The position numbers and the translations under genes were made by a program. The notes under the pieces were generated by a model. The model made no database searches, was not told the DNA's origin, and saw only the letters and a program-made list of their open reading frames with translations. Positions 1 to 25,898 of a DNA stretch of 64,000 nucleotides are shown piece after piece (position 1 is the first letter of the stretch; every line of letters starts with the position of its first letter). The DNA comes from Micractinium sp. NFX-FRZ (lineage: Eukaryota > Chlorophyta > Trebouxiophyceae > Chlorellales > Chlorellaceae), in assembly GCA_029339195.1 (NCBI GenBank), contig JAPTJF010000107.1:62001-126000 (forward strand). The letters are read 5' to 3'.

Positions 1-3000
1 TAACATACCCATTCAACCTGTTCTCAACGACCGGTCTCCCCTCATCTCCTCATAAACCTTGCCTCAACCAGTAGCTTACCCCCTTGACAGCCACCGCCTC
101 GTCAGCATCGTAGAACAGCTCGCCAAAGCGCTGGTGGAAGCGCTGCGTGAAGTCGCCCAGGCTGGCCTGGTTGTCGGGGTTGGAGTAGAGCGCCAGCAGG
201 GAGGAGACGGAGGCCAGGCGGACGCGCGGATCCTGTGCGCAGTGTGGTGTGTATGGGGGGTGGGGGTGGAGGGGGGAGTGGAGTGCCAGCAGGGGCAGCC
301 ACTTGTCCAACCTACCCTCAGCACGCATGCAACCACGGGAACGTGCAGCCCCGCCCACCTTGTCGGACAGCGCCCAGGCGATGTACTTGAGGTACTGGTC
401 TGTGAGGAAGGCGGCGGGGTGCAGGCGCATCCAGCTGCCGATGCCCTCGATCACGGTGGCCCGGATCTCGGGGGAGCAGTCCCTGCCAGTCGGGAACCAG
501 GGGCCACCAGCGAGAAGACGTTAGCTTGCGTGGGTGGGGGCATGCAGGGAGATGCGCTTCAGAGTAATGCTGTGAATCAACGGGGGAGCAATTCTTGCCG
601 GAGGGTGGGAACTGGCAGGTTGGGATGTATGCACGCGGTTGGACTGGGATCTTGCACGCCGTTCATCCCTCTACGCGTGCCAAAGCAGCTCACCCCGCCC
701 CCACTTGAAGCACACTCTGCACACCCACCTGAAGCGGTGCGAAAAGATGCCCTGGAACAGGGAGTCTGTGTAGCTCTTGAGCTCCTGGATGCGGGCGTGG
801 CACCGGTCCACGTTGCGCTGGAAGGCGGCCACGCGCTCGCCGCCCGCCTGCGTTAAAGGACAGGCATGGGGGCAACAGGGAGCGTGGGAGGCAGGGAGGG
901 CCAGGGAGGGAGGCGGGACGCTGGCAGGCGGCCATGCGCTCGCCACCTGCCTGCAGCAAGAGGGGACGAGGAGCCCCAAGGTGTGGGGGAATGGGGGGGG
1001 GCCGGGGGGCCGTTGCAGCGATCCACTTGCAGCGCAAGGCGGCACGCGCTTGCCAGCCAGTGCAAGGCGGGGCAGGCGGTCTAACCATGGCCACGGCAGA
1101 CCACGGCAGACCACGGCACAAGACCACGGCAGACCCCACATCCCCCCGCCCCGAGGGCTCACCTTGCCTCCCTTCTTGCGCTCCTCCGCCGCCAGCTGGC
1201 GCTCCGCCGTGTCGCGCGCCTCGCCCAGCGCCAGGCTGGCGTGCGTCCAGCTGGTCACAAGCTGGGCGGCCGTCAGCGTGGCAACAGCCCGGAACTCGCG
1301 CACCACAGACCTGCATATGCACACGGGCGGCAGAACAACGGCTGTGCGTGTACGTGTGGTATGTGCAGCTGGCCGTGCCAGGGTTATGTGGCCCTGCGCC
1401 TTGCACCGCCCCGTCTGTTCTCTCTCTCTCTCTGTCTCTGTGTCCGTGTGCTGCTCAGCTTATGCCGCAAGCACAGCCCCGACTATACCCCTGTCCCCTA
1501 CACACTACACCGCACCACAAAATATAGACCTCACCCTGTCCGCAACCCACCCCACACACAAACGCACGTGTTGAGCGCGATCAGCATGCTGCTGAGCTTG
1601 TCCAGCAGGTACTGGTCCCACAGCCCCACATCCGCCGCCTGCGCCTCCCGCATCAGCCGCGCCCACATCTCCAGGTAGTTAGAGCGGAAGGCGCGCGCTG
1701 CTGCCTTGGTGCCGGCCCAGTGGTCGTGCAGGCCAGACTGCAGGGGAAGGCAGGGGGGAGGGAGGCATGAGGGCCGGGAGCTGGGGAACGGGGCTGTTGG
1801 CGGTCGGTCAGACCAGAAGGCGGGAAGCAGCGAGGGAGGCAGGGAGGTGGCGCATGTGGGCATGGAATGGGCGCGCAACGCAGTGCAAGGCGGGCACACA
1901 AGCACCACATCTCCGCTCCCTGTGCCCCAACGCCCGCCCACCTCCTGCGCCTGCACGTCCATCTGCTGCTTCAGGGCATCCACCTCGCCCTCCTCCACCT
2001 CCTCCTCGCTCAGCACGTGGTCCACGCCGCAGGCCTGGGGAAAGAAGACAGACAAACACGAAAGATTGTGGTAGGGAGTGGTTGAGGAGGGAACATGAGT
2101 GTGTGCAGACTTTCCCCGCCTCCTTGGTCATAACCCACACTGCAGGCCTGCGAAAAGAAGGGTGGCAAGGCGGGCAGAGGAGGCGGGAAGCGGGGTTGCA
2201 AGGAGCCCGGGCGGTGGGCGCCAGATCTTGGCGCTGCCCCAAATCAACGCATAACCCGTACTGCAGGCATGCAGACGGAAGGGCAGGCAACTGGCAGGTA
2301 GGAACAGGGATCCGTTCGGGACAGCAACAGCTGGGTCAGCCAGCAAGTGCGCTGCCTGCGAAACGCAACAGCGGCGGCCTGTCCCGCCAAGTTGGCAGGC
2401 GCGTCGCAGGGTGTACGCAGCGCACACACGGCTACCGCAACTGCACCCCACTAGTGTGAGAGGCAGCACCCAGCTTGTGTTAGAGCCAGTCGCACCCACC
2501 CAGACAGCACCCACCTGCAGCAGGAACGTGAGGAGCTCTGCGGTGGCGGCCCCGCGCGCCTCCTTGTAACGGTCAACCCACTCCTTGGCTGCCACAGCAA
2601 TGGAGCTGCCGTGCTTCTTCACGATGTCTGTTTGACCGGGGTTGACCGGGCAGGTCGGGGGGAGAAAGGGGGAGGTGCAGGTATGGGGTGAGCGAGGGGG
2701 AAGCCATGGGATGCAAGGCAGGCCAAAGCAGGCGGCGGGGCCACAGGGCGCAGCACCCAGCAGACGCAACCGCTTACAAAACGCACCCAGCAGCGCCGTC
2801 TCGTCATCCGGCTGCGCTGCCGACTCGACAGCGGTGCGCTTGCGAGGCTGCGGCTTGCTGGGGGTGATACGGCGTGCCTGCAGGCGGAGCAGGATGGAGT
2901 CGGCGGGCGGCGCGACGGGGTGGCGGCAAAGTGATCACCCGCGGGTGGTGGCAAGTGAATAGCGCGCACCTGCGCCGCCCGCTGCGGCTCCTCCTTCTCC

Positions 3001-3172
3001 TGCTCCTCATCCGAGTCGACCTCCCTGCAGCGGGCGGGAAACATGGCTGTGAGCGCTGCCCGCCTTACCGACACGCCTTGGCGGCCGCTAGCAACCTTGC
3101 GGGCAGCACATCTTACCCATCGACCTTCGGCTCAGCGTAGTTGACGGTCGCACGCTTCCTGACCTGCACCAT
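1..3172 (-). CDS. SCC3: Cohesin subunit SCC3/STAG, 5' part (partial)
   Basis: SCC3/STAG binds the kleisin of the cohesin ring and is needed for sister-chromatid cohesion in the nucleus. Ten exons are readable: complement 3117-3172, 2970-3024, 2787-2877, 2515-2627, 1942-2034, 1568-1737, 1163-1310, 729-847, 359-482 and 80-232. They give 374 residues in one frame. The ATG at 3172 begins MVQVRKRATVNYAEPK. Residues about 20-70 are acidic then basic, typical of the family's disordered N-terminus. The STAG domain follows, with DIVKKHGSSIAV, ACGVDHVLSEEE, SVVREFRAVATLTAAQL and SLFQGIFSHRFR. The best match is the stromalin-conservative segment IGSWMRLHPAAFLTDQYLKY with its following ALSDK, against the family pattern IGxWMKxYPxxFLNDSYLKY. 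The last donor is at 79, so the rest of the protein (normally about 1000 aa or more) lies left of the window. The family call is firm; individual boundaries are inferred from splice consensus and frame. Confidence 0.9.
921..960 (-). repeat. Echo of SCC3 exon 8 acceptor region
   Basis: This intronic stretch repeats, with mismatches, the start of the exon at 729-847 and its acceptor (original about 820-853). Both carry GCTGGCAGGCGGCC-like sequence followed by GCGCTCGCC and a CTGC acceptor. A weaker third copy lies near 1033-1062. It is one of the exon-end copies seen throughout the window. Confidence 0.6.
2118..2300 (-). repeat. Two echoes of SCC3 exon 5 acceptor region
   Basis: The boundary of the exon at 1942-2034 (original about 2019-2060) recurs twice upstream in the same intron, at about 2128-2175 and 2248-2298. 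Shared elements are a CGCAGGCCTGGGG-like or TGCAGGCCTGCG-like core followed by an AAGAAG or GGAAGGGCAGG stretch. The copies have decayed and do not extend far into coding sequence. Confidence 0.55.
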
Positions 3173-3955
3173 GGGTGCTGCTTTTTGGTGCGGCTGCCCC
3201 CTGCTGCCACTGCGCCCTGAGGCTGTCCAAAGTGCAGTTTAAGTGCACACTAGTATTGGGCGGGCAATCAAACGCGCCCCAGAGCCTGGCCCGACGCGAC
3301 TGAATTCTAATAGTGCGCCGCTGTGCCTCTGCGGCGGTTCAGAGTGCCTGGAAAGCGCACACAGGTGATGGGCGAGCGATCAAACTCTCTTGCGCGCTCT
3401 CGCGATGCATCTGAGTTTGAGTGCGCCGCCAGCGTGGCGGCGGCCACCGCAGCCAGCTGCGGATTGCAACACAAGGGAATACTCTTCTCTGTGCTTCAAA
3501 CGTATGGGTATTAGCATCGAGAACGATTACAGTGTGTGTTATAACGGAGGAAGAGAGGCCAATGTGGCAATGTATAGGTGGCGGTGCGGCCGACGCCTTC
3601 GAGCGGGGAAGGACACTCTGTCTGTTACGGCCGTCCTCCTGCCGTGGGCGGCATGGCCAAACAGGGAAGACATAATCTTCTGATTATGGTGGTAATGGCT
3701 GGAGAGATAAACCAAGAAGGGTGGGGAGGTGTGCAGAAGCGGAGCATCGCAGCCCGCGGCGGTTGCGCTTCGGTTGGCTGCACGGCCTGGCGCCAAGCCC
3801 ACACTTGGGCTGATGCACTGTAGATGGCTCAATTATTCGGAAGCAAAATAGTGACAGCATCTAGCAAGAACTGCTGCGTGTCTTTGGTGTTGGGTTTCAG
3901 CTGGTCATGCTGTGTGTGAGGTCTCCGGCCTTGACACACTTCATCCATGCACCGC
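3173..3955. other. Intergenic: SCC3 upstream and kinase 3' UTR
   Basis: The sequence holds the promoter side of SCC3 (transcribed leftward from 3172) and the 3' end of the kinase gene that stops at 3956. It is visibly less GC-rich than its neighbours around 3480-3700. The only element recognised is a TGTAA motif on the minus strand at 3527-3531. The short open frames here do not look coding. Confidence 0.5.
3527..3531 (-). terminator. Putative poly(A) signal TGTAA of the kinase gene
   Basis: TGTAA is the usual near-upstream poly(A) element of chlorophyte genes. This minus-strand copy lies about 425 bases past the kinase stop codon. Assignment rests on position only. Confidence 0.4.
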
Positions 3956-6900
3956 TCACTCCTCCTGAAGGCTGCTGCGCCCGCTGCTCACACGCATACC
4001 GCTGCTGCCGCCATCACCGTCGGCACTGCTGCGGCTGCTGCTGCTGCTCCCGCTGCTGCTGTCGCCGCCACCCGCGCTGGCCGACCGCTTGGCCACCCTG
4101 AGCCGGCGCACCAGGCCCACAGCCGAGGCGGTCTGGCGATGCAGGTATGCCACAATGCGGTTGCACTGCCCCGACTTAGACAGCCTCACGTTGCTGCCGC
4201 TGGGGCTGGCGCTGAGGCCGCAGCTCGCGCTGCCGCCAGCGCTGGCATCGGCACAGTCCACAGCACGGTCGAATGCGGTGGCAATGGCGCTGAGAGCGCT
4301 GGTGCTCATGCCGCTGGCACCGGGGCTGGAGGGGCTGCCGGGGGCGCTGGGCGTGCGGGTGTCGCTGGGCCGGGTGTCGTTGGGGCTGCGTGGGCTGCCC
4401 GGGCTGTCGCCGCCTTGGCTGCCTGCCCCGAGTGTAGCAGGGGCCGGCTTCATGACTGAGCCGGTGCGCCCCATGCGGCGCCAGTTCAGGGGCGCAGCAG
4501 CCAGTGCGACCGACGGCCGCGGCGCCCCCGGCGCGCGCCACGAGCCGGCGCCCGCCGCCTGCTCGGCCTGCTGCAGCGGCGGCACCGCGGGTGATGCCGT
4601 GAAGGCACTCATCCCCAGCCTGCTGGGCTTGCGCGTCATGCCCTCTGGCCGCCCTGGGCTTTTGGGCAGCCCTGCCACCTGGGAGTCGTGCCAGCTCAGC
4701 GTGCGCTGCAGGGCGCCCTCGGCGCCGGGGCCTGGCGGCAGGCAGCTCACGGCTGCCTTCAAGCTGCTGCGAGCTGAGATAGAGGAGGGCGGGGGCGGAT
4801 GCTCGCCCAGCACGGAGCCGGGGCAGGCTGCCGGAAGGTCAGCAGGCACCTCTGCCGATGCCTCTGCCATCTCTGTGTCCTCTGCATCCCCCACACCCTG
4901 GCAGCTGGTAAGAAGCTGGGGCGCCCCAGCAGCTGCGGCAGCCGCATCTGCCAGCAGCTGCAGGCCCTCGCTGCTGGTGCTGGTTGTGGCAGAGGGGCCG
5001 CCTGCTGCGCCAGCTGGCAGCAGCGCGGCCGCCGAGGCCGCAGGGGCGCGCTTCAGCGCCACCGCCACCGCCTGCTGCGCCAGCGCGGCCGCCTCCTGGC
5101 AGTCCCGCGCCAGGCTGAGGGGTGGCATGGAGGAGGAGCGTTCCAGGGCGGCCACCATGGAAGAACTGCGCTGCGGCGCCAGCGGCGGGCGGTGCCGCGC
5201 CTGCAGGTGCACCTGCACCCAGCGGTGGCGCAGCAGCTGGGCGGCGGTGGGGCGCCGCGCCGGGTCCAGCTGGAGCGTGGTGCGCACAAAGTCGGCCCAG
5301 GGGGAGAGCAGGTGCTGGCGGGGGAAGTTGACACCAACCAGGTCGCACTGCGGGTGGGTGGGGTGGGGTGGAATGCAAGGTGCCTAGTTGTGGGGGCCCG
5401 TGCAGTGGTCAACACATGGAAGCCTCCCGCCAGCATGCACCATAAGCTTCCCCGTCCATGCCTCCACTCATCTCATAATCTTGAGTGTACAGCACATCTA
5501 AAACTTGTCGCTAGTGCCCTTCATGCATGGTGAGCTTCTCTATCAGTGCCTTGCTTCCCCACGCCAACCCAACCCAAACCCGTAATACTGAAAACTTAAA
5601 CCGATCTACACTCATGCACCCACCTGCATGATGAGCTTCTCCGTCTCTGCTGGCTCATCATGGTAGAAGGGCGTGTCTCCCTGCATCATCAGCTCGTATG
5701 CCAGCACACCCACAGCCCACACGTCCACCTGCGGGGCGGGGGCAGGCGCACAGGCAAATCACAATCAGCTGCCTCAGCAAGTGCTTGTCAACGCAATCAC
5801 AGGCACGCCAGCACTGTGGCGGACCCCACATCCCACTGCAGAGCAGGGGTGCGGGGCTATCAGCGCCAACCGGGGTGGATTGCAGGGTGTTGGGGCACAA
5901 AGGGTGCGCGGCGGCCAGGGAATGAGTGCAGCGCGCTATGCACTGCAGCTCTGCACCGGCACATTTCCAGTACTGTGGCGGCTCTGTGCTGGGGCTTCCC
6001 CATCACGTTCCCTGTGAGCACACAAGGGCTCCGGAGATGCTCCCCGCCCGCCAGCCCACCAGCGGCAGGCAGCTTCCCACCACCTTCAGCCACCGCTCCC
6101 CAGCTTCCTCGCACCTTCTCGTCGTACGGCTCGAAACCCATGCGCCTCAGGTCGTGCGCCGTGTACTCGGGGCACTCATCAATCGACTCCACCAGAGGGT
6201 TCTGCCGGGGAGGGAGATTGTGGGCACGGGGAGGGAGGATGTAAGGGAGGCAACAGCGGACGGGTGAGGTGCACCGGCGGAAGGGGTGTGGCGGCCAGCC
6301 TCCTCACCCCAAACCCCGCCCACCCCACCACCCAACCTCCCAGCGACACACTCACACACCCACACACACGTACTCCAATGACTGCCCTGCACCCCTCCCG
6401 GCACCATGTTGCCCAGCATCCCCGCAGCTTCCCCCTTACGTCTCCCTCCTCCACCGCCACCTCCTCCATGTATCCTCACAACTCAGAACTGCTTCATCAG
6501 AAAGCAGGCTGGCCGGTCCCACCTGCACCACCTCGGGCGCCATGTAGTCCAGCGTGCCCGCCTTGAGGAAGGGCAGCTCGCGGTGGCGCTGGATGGCCAG
6601 CCCAAAGTCGCCCAGCAGCAGCTCGTCTGCAGGGCAAATGGCAAGGTGTAACAAATGGGCTGGTCTAAGATAGGGTTGTGGCTTGGGATGGCTCAGGCTC
6701 CCCCAGCTCGAAGCAGGCAGGGCAGGGGGACGTAGCCAGGCTCAGGGGTGGGCGATCAGGCGGCACCAGGTGGGGAAGGATGGCGGCGTCCTTCCCCTTG
6801 CTGTGCTGCACTAGCCACACCCCCGTGCAGCACCCGTTGCTCTGCCAGGGCGCCTCTGCGGCTACTACGCGTGTGCACCCTCACCGTCGGCGGAGAGGAA

Positions 6901-9282
6901 AATGTTCTCGGGCTTGATGTCCCGGTGCACGATGCCAAACTGGTCGTGCAGCACGCTCAGCGTGCGCAGCAGGGGCGCAATGACCTGGCGGGGCGGGAGG
7001 CGGTGGGCGGCAGGGGCACGCGCGTCGGCCAGCTGGGCGGGCCTCATGGGCTACAGAGCCTCATCCTCACGCCCTCATGCGGGCGGGCGGGCAGGCCTGG
7101 GGCCCCTGGCAGCGTCAAGCGTGGCCGTGCATGACGGAGCCCCGCTGCCCGTTGGGAGTATCCCCCAGCAGCAGTCTCCCTGCACCGCCGCCCCTGCACT
7201 GTCCCCGCCTTGTTAGTCGTTGGTATTAACGCCTAACCGCCTATGCTACCCACAACACACATCCCAACTCACCTTGGTGCAGATCCACTGCTGGCTGAGC
7301 GGCCGCTCCCCCTTGGCCACCATGGCGCGCTTATACAGGTCGCCGCCCGGGCAGAACTCCTGCGGGGTGGCAGGCAGGGATGGGAGGAGGCAGGGGATGG
7401 GATGACAGGCAGGGGTCGGAGGCGGGGGTGGGAGGCAGGGATGTGAGGCAGGGATGTGAGGCAGGGATGAGAGGCAGGATGGGAGGAGGCAGGGATGGGA
7501 GGCAGGGGTGAAACTCCCGCTGGGAAGGTGTGGGAGGCGCACATTGGCATGCATGATCTCGCACCGGCCGCCGGCGGGGCAGGCGTCGGTAGCGGGGCTT
7601 GCTTTGGCAGCAGGCAGGGCGGGGCGGGCAGGGGCGGGGCGGGGCAGGGCCAGCAGCAGACTGCACAAAGCAGCCAGCCCGCGCGCGAAACAGGCCCTTG
7701 TGATTGGGAAGCCTCGCACCATGACGATGCAGAAGTGCCTGTCATCCTGGAAGTCCCCCAGGATCTGGCACACACCCGCGTGGCCCCGCAGCTGGTACAT
7801 GAGCTGGACCTGCAGGCAGGATGGGGGGCAGAGACGTGGCGTAAGCATGGCATCACGACCACGCAGCTGGTACAGACATGCGCTGGCAGGCACCTGCGTG
7901 TGGCGGGCAGGCAGGGATGTGGGCGTGCAGGGAGGGCAGGGCGATTTGTGGGCGCAGCGTGCACAAGAAGCTGGTAGGTCAGCTGAACCTGCTGGCAGGC
8001 AGGGACGTGGGTGGCGAGTGGGGAGCTGGCGGGCAAGGCAGTTGGGGCGGCACATGGGCAGACACGGAAGCGGGGCGGGCGGGCGGGCGGCAGGTGGGCG
8101 GGCAGGTGGGCAGAGACCGTACCAGGGGTGGGCTGCATGCTAGCTGGCAGTAGCACAAGCATGTTTCACGCACTCCCTCTGCTTTCCACCTACCCTGCCC
8201 TCTCCCCCAAAATCCCGGCTCACGGCCCGCACGCTCCAGATGCGGAGGAGGGGGGCGCTATCCCACCTCGCACCGGCCCCTCACCTCCCGCTGCATCTTG
8301 TGCACCGCCCGGCAGCTCAGCTTCTTTTTGAAATACTTCTTCAGTATGACCGCCTGCTGCGTGGCCAGGCAAGTGGTCTTCATCACCACGGACTGGCTGC
8401 ACCAGCAGACGTGGGGGGCACAAAAGGTCAGCTCCTGCTAGCAAAGGTAACCATCAGCTGCCGCATTGAATAAAAGCTACCTCCTGCTGACAGGCAACGC
8501 AGATAGTTTGCATCCCCACAAAAATGGATGCACCGGTTTCAACAGGCCTAGGGACAGGGGACAGCGGCAGGCGGCGGGCCCGAGAGGGGGAGGCCTCTTT
8601 GTGGACGCTGGGATACCCCCCGGGCGCAAGGCAAGCAAGCCCAGGGGAGGGGTGGGAGTCACGGCCATCGAAGGGTGACCCGGGTCCCCCACTCATGGCG
8701 CCCACACTTCGCTTGAAAGAGCACCCCACCTGCTCCGGTACAGCTCGTGTGTGGGCCCGAACTGTGTCATGCTGTGGTATAGCCGCAGCGGCTGCCCCCC
8801 AGGCGGGCCCTGCCACCGTGTCAGCGGCCCGTCTGACGCCGAGCGCTGCCGGCGCATGGGGGGAGCGCTAGGGGAGGTTTGCAGGCTGGGGCCGCCATCA
8901 CCTTCCTCCTGACGTTGTGGCGCCTGCTGGTGCGGCTGCAGGCTGTGGGCTGGTGTCCGTGCCCCGGCCCAGGCATTCACGTTGATTTGGATCACCGGGC
9001 GGCCGCTGGGGGCGGCGCCGCTTGCGCTGCTCCGCCGCTCTTCCCAGCCCCCAGCCGGCATGGCCTTGATGGCAAACTCTTGCGACCTGCACAGGATCAT
9101 GGAATCGATGTTTCGGCGCAAGATGGTTGGGGTGCAAGTCGCAAAACGCGCGCCAGCGTTTTGGTCCACCATGATGGCGGCAGCACCCACCCGATCGAAC
9201 CCTCGCGCCTCGCCCCCTTGGATGACGGCTGCGGCTCGCCATCCTGCGTCTGCAGCATCTTCATCCGCTGCAGCAGCGACAT
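3956..9282 (-). CDS. Ser/Thr protein kinase, Aurora-like (tentative)
   Basis: Ten exons, complement 9191-9282, 8730-9086, 8285-8396, 7720-7809, 7273-7359, 6885-6984, 6523-6626, 6115-6201, 5624-5728 and 3956-5347, encode 841 aa. The N-terminus (about 1-140) is low complexity. The kinase domain spans about 140-430: VILKK (ATP-anchoring Lys), EFCPGGDLYKR, the catalytic loop VHRDIKPENIF, GDFGLA, AGTLDYMAPEVV, and VDVWAVGVLAYEL in the large lobe. An insert of about 25 residues follows the APE motif. The start was chosen because ATG 9282 opens a short exon whose GT donor joins in frame to the acceptor at 9086. The glycine-rich loop is not recognisable; that stretch reads YRSSQSVVMKTT with no glycine. 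Residues 430-841 are Ser/Ala/Pro-rich with no domain I recognise. The AGTLDYMAPEV segment resembles algal Aurora-like kinases, but the family is an inference; it is certainly a protein-kinase fold with catalytic residues present. Confidence 0.8.
7366..7512. repeat. Degenerate GGCAGGGATG minisatellite in kinase intron
   Basis: Imperfect units around GGCAGGGATGTGA and GGCAGGGATGGGAGGA are tandemly repeated in the intron between the exons at 7720-7809 and 7273-7359. It is purely intronic low-complexity sequence. Confidence 0.7.
7858..8005 (-). repeat. Two echoes of kinase exon 4 acceptor region
   Basis: The exon start at 7809 with its acceptor (original about 7785-7822, plus strand CGCAGCTGGTACATGAGCTG then GACCTGCAGGCAGG) recurs at about 7858-7905 (ACGCAGCTGGTACAGACATG then CGCTGGCAGGCA) and about 7968-8003 (AAGCTGGTAGGTCAGCTGAA then CCTGCTGGCAGGCAGG). 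These are progressively decayed copies in the upstream intron. Confidence 0.7.
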
Positions 9283-9933
9283 GGCCGGGGAGGGTGGAGG
9301 GCAGCGGGCACTCGCCAGGCCGCCGCCAGCACGTGCCAGGCAGCCCTCAGCGTCGCGGCCTGGCGCAGCAGTGGTGCTCGACTGCCTACACTTGGTGCGG
9401 ACGTCATAAAGGGCGGGCGCCCTGCCCAATCACGCGTCGGAAGTTACACCTTGGAGACTCCCTCTCACCCCCACTTCAGGCTGGGTTCTTCAGACCGGTC
9501 GGTTCCTGGTCCCGCCAAAATGTCCCATTAGCTGCCAGCCAGTTACAGCAGCAGGTCAGCCACATTTCACGGCAGTGGCAGCCTGGAAGTAGCAGCCCTG
9601 GCAAGATATGGTGAATTGGCTAGCCGGAAGATGAACGTGACAGGATGCCGGGGGGTGAGGGCTGCAGGATCCTGGCGCCTGCCACACCCGGGCGCAGCAC
9701 CGGCGGCGACACCCCGCCAACGGGGGTTTCGCATGAGCAAGCAAAACGGGCAGGGCGGGGGACATGGGGGAAGCGGATGCATTTCTTCAACAAAATGATA
9801 CACATGGCGGTGTTAGGAGGGGCACGAACATGTGTGACATGCAAGCCGGCGGCTCAGGGCGAGCGGAGGGGAGGGCGCACTTGCTGGCACCAGCTCAGGG
9901 CCGGCACGAGGAGGGCGCTCTGGCCACCTCAGC
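9283..9933. other. Intergenic: kinase upstream and PTGES2-like 3' UTR
   Basis: The sequence lies between the kinase start (9282) and the stop of the PTGES2-like gene (9934), both on the minus strand. A minus-strand TGTAA at 9543-9547 is the only regulatory element recognised. No convincing gene is present. Confidence 0.5.
9543..9547 (-). terminator. Putative poly(A) signal TGTAA of PTGES2-like gene
   Basis: This is a minus-strand TGTAA about 390 bases beyond the stop codon at 9934. The motif type is the standard chlorophyte poly(A) element; assignment is positional. Confidence 0.4.
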
Positions 9934-13149
<3,216 letters not shown>

Positions 13150-14371
13150 CCTATGTGTTCTTTGCTGCGAGTGTGATGATGTGGGACTGGAAGGGGCACG
13201 ATTTGTGACGGCTTGGAGCCAGATGAGACGTTGAATCGGGGCGCCAGGCTGGCCACGCGCCGGCGGCAGCGGCAGCGGGCGCCGGCAAATCGTACAACAC
13301 TTCCATTCTTCCCAATTGGCGACTGCATCATAACCTGCATCATATCTGCATCATAATCTCACTGCCTCCATTTACCTCCGCCACACCAGCAGCCAGCACA
13401 GCAGAAGCGTGCACGGGGGGCCCCGGGCACATGGCCTGGGCACGCACGTGCAGTGCTTTTAATTGATTTCCCCTCAGGTCCTGCGTTTTGAGAACTCTGC
13501 GTCGGTGCAGAACACATCAGGATGTTGAAACAAATGCTGATGCCTGGTTCAAACATGCTGCCAGCCAGCCGCACAATGCGGAGCACCTGCTCATGGTGAC
13601 GGCCAACCGTGCACCCTTTGCATTCAGGTCTGCCCCACATGTTGGCCTGCGCTGCTCTCTGTTGGCTTGTTTGAGAACATCATTGCTTTGATTGGCAAGC
13701 ACATGGCAGCAAGCAGGACCCCGCATGATCTGGTACCGCTCCCACAACCCCCGCCTCCACCACCAACCCTCTCCAGCTGTCCTCCCCAGTGCGGCCCTGC
13801 CCTTCTCGTGTCCACCACCACGAGGAACAGTCTGCTGTCCTGAGTGGCATTCACTGCGTTCAATGCACTTCATTCGCCGGAAGGCCGACAAGGAAGTGCT
13901 CAGGCCAGTTGGTGTCTCTTCGCATCCTGCCCCATCCAAGCCCCCAGACTGCCTGCGCGGCGTAATTTTTGCAATGGGCTAGTTGCGGAAGGGAAAGATG
14001 GGCTTGGCTCCACGGAGAGAGCGCAAGAGTCCACGCTGGCACGTTAATTTCGTTACAGGTACCAGGCACGGTCGCTGCTGACCAAATATTGCTTCCTGGA
14101 CCATCTGATCACAATTCGGGCTGCTTGAGGAGCGGGAAGCTCGCGGGACACTGGACGCAACGCTCGCCAAGCGGCCCTGGTGCGGGCACGCTGCTTGCGG
14201 GGGCTGCAAATTTGCAATCGACGCACGCCGGGAGGGCCAGCCACCCCGAAACTTGGCCCGGTTGCTCCCTGTCGGGCGAAAACTGCCTTGACCGCCCCCG
14301 CCTCCTTGCAGGCTTCCCCTCCCGACCCCCACTACGGGGTAGCAGGCGGGCGGGACGAAGCAGGTGGAGGC
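13150..14371. other. Divergent promoter region between PTGES2-like and PKG-like genes
   Basis: The PTGES2-like gene starts leftward at 13149 and the PKG-like gene rightward at 14372, so this 1.2-kb stretch must hold both promoters. A short AT-richer patch lies near 13320-13370. I see no clear TATA box or gene. Open frames here, such as minus 13517-13939, are compositionally unlike the neighbouring proteins. Confidence 0.5.
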
Positions 14372-24900
<10,529 letters not shown>

Positions 24901-25177
24901 GGCGGGCGGGCTGCTGCCACCGCGGCGGGGAGCGGCAGCTCCCGCAGCGGCCGCCGGCGGCAGCAGCAGCAGCAGCGACACTGCCAGACTATTTTCATGC
25001 TGGGCACCTGCCAACCAGTGGGCAGCCATAGCCATTGTTATCCACCAATCAAAGTTGCCTTTGTATTTCACACCCCTCTGAACCTCGTGAACTCCTGGGT
25101 GGGGTGAAGCCAGGGTGTAGCGGCCGCACTGTGGCCTCAAGTACAGCGGGGCCGCCGGCGTAGGACCACCCAGCGGC

Positions 25178-25211
25178 GCGTCGCCCCCGCAAGGGCGTCG
25201 CCCCCGCAAGG
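25178..25211. repeat. 17-bp direct repeat, two adjacent copies
   Basis: The unit GCGTCGCCCCCGCAAGG occurs twice back to back in intergenic DNA. It is too short to classify further. Confidence 0.9.
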
Positions 25212-25776
25212 GTTGCCTTCGAGCAGACGGCCTAGAGCAGACATAGCTCTCGAGACAAGTCACAGCCGCGTCTGTCACAGCCGGCCAGCCCGGCCCACGG
25301 AGGGCGGGTGAGTACATAAGTCTCTGCTCCTTTCTGCTCCTTCGTGGCGCCGCCTCCTGTATGCTGCATGCGCGTGTCAGGGCTGGAGAGGGGCGCCGGG
25401 GGCTGAATGGGACTGGCGGCTGGCCGCTCGCGTTTCCTCCTCTACACCCGCCTCTACAGCCGCCCGCCCTGAATTACTTCAACATGCAGTCAGAAGCGAG
25501 AAGCTGTGGCACAGAGGGCGCCTGTCACTGCTGCAGACGCCAAGAAGGAACTGCCAGGGTGGCGTTCTCGTACCGAGGAAACATAGCGTGACAGGAACTG
25601 TGTCACACGCTGCGCAGCACAGTGACTTGCCCAGGCTCTCGTGGAGCGCAGCAACCGCAGCCAAAGTTGGACGGACAGAGAGGCCGCGTCCCAGCGGCCC
25701 CGCCAGCCGCTCGGCCCGGCCAGAAGCAGCGTGCAGGGCAGGTGAGGCCTAAAGCCTGAAGGGATGTCATTAACCC

Positions 25777-25783
25777 TATATAG
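25777..25783 (+). promoter_or_regulatory. TATA-like box upstream of gene A
   Basis: TATATAG stands out in GC-rich DNA 160 bases upstream of the chosen ATG at 25937. A start of transcription about 30 bases downstream would give a 5' leader of about 130 bases. Assignment is by position and motif only. Confidence 0.45.
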
Positions 25784-25898
25784 TGGCGACGGGCGCCCCG
25801 GGAGCAAGACGCTTGGAGCTGGCCGCGGAATACGATGCGCGCCGCTGTAGCCTCTGTGCCGCTCCCAGGCCCTCACAGCGGCCTTTTTCCACTGTATC

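Noticed and set aside
4089..5387. Plus-strand open frame of 432 codons
   Set aside because: It is antisense to the last kinase exon. The minus-strand frame continues the kinase domain, so this one is a shadow.
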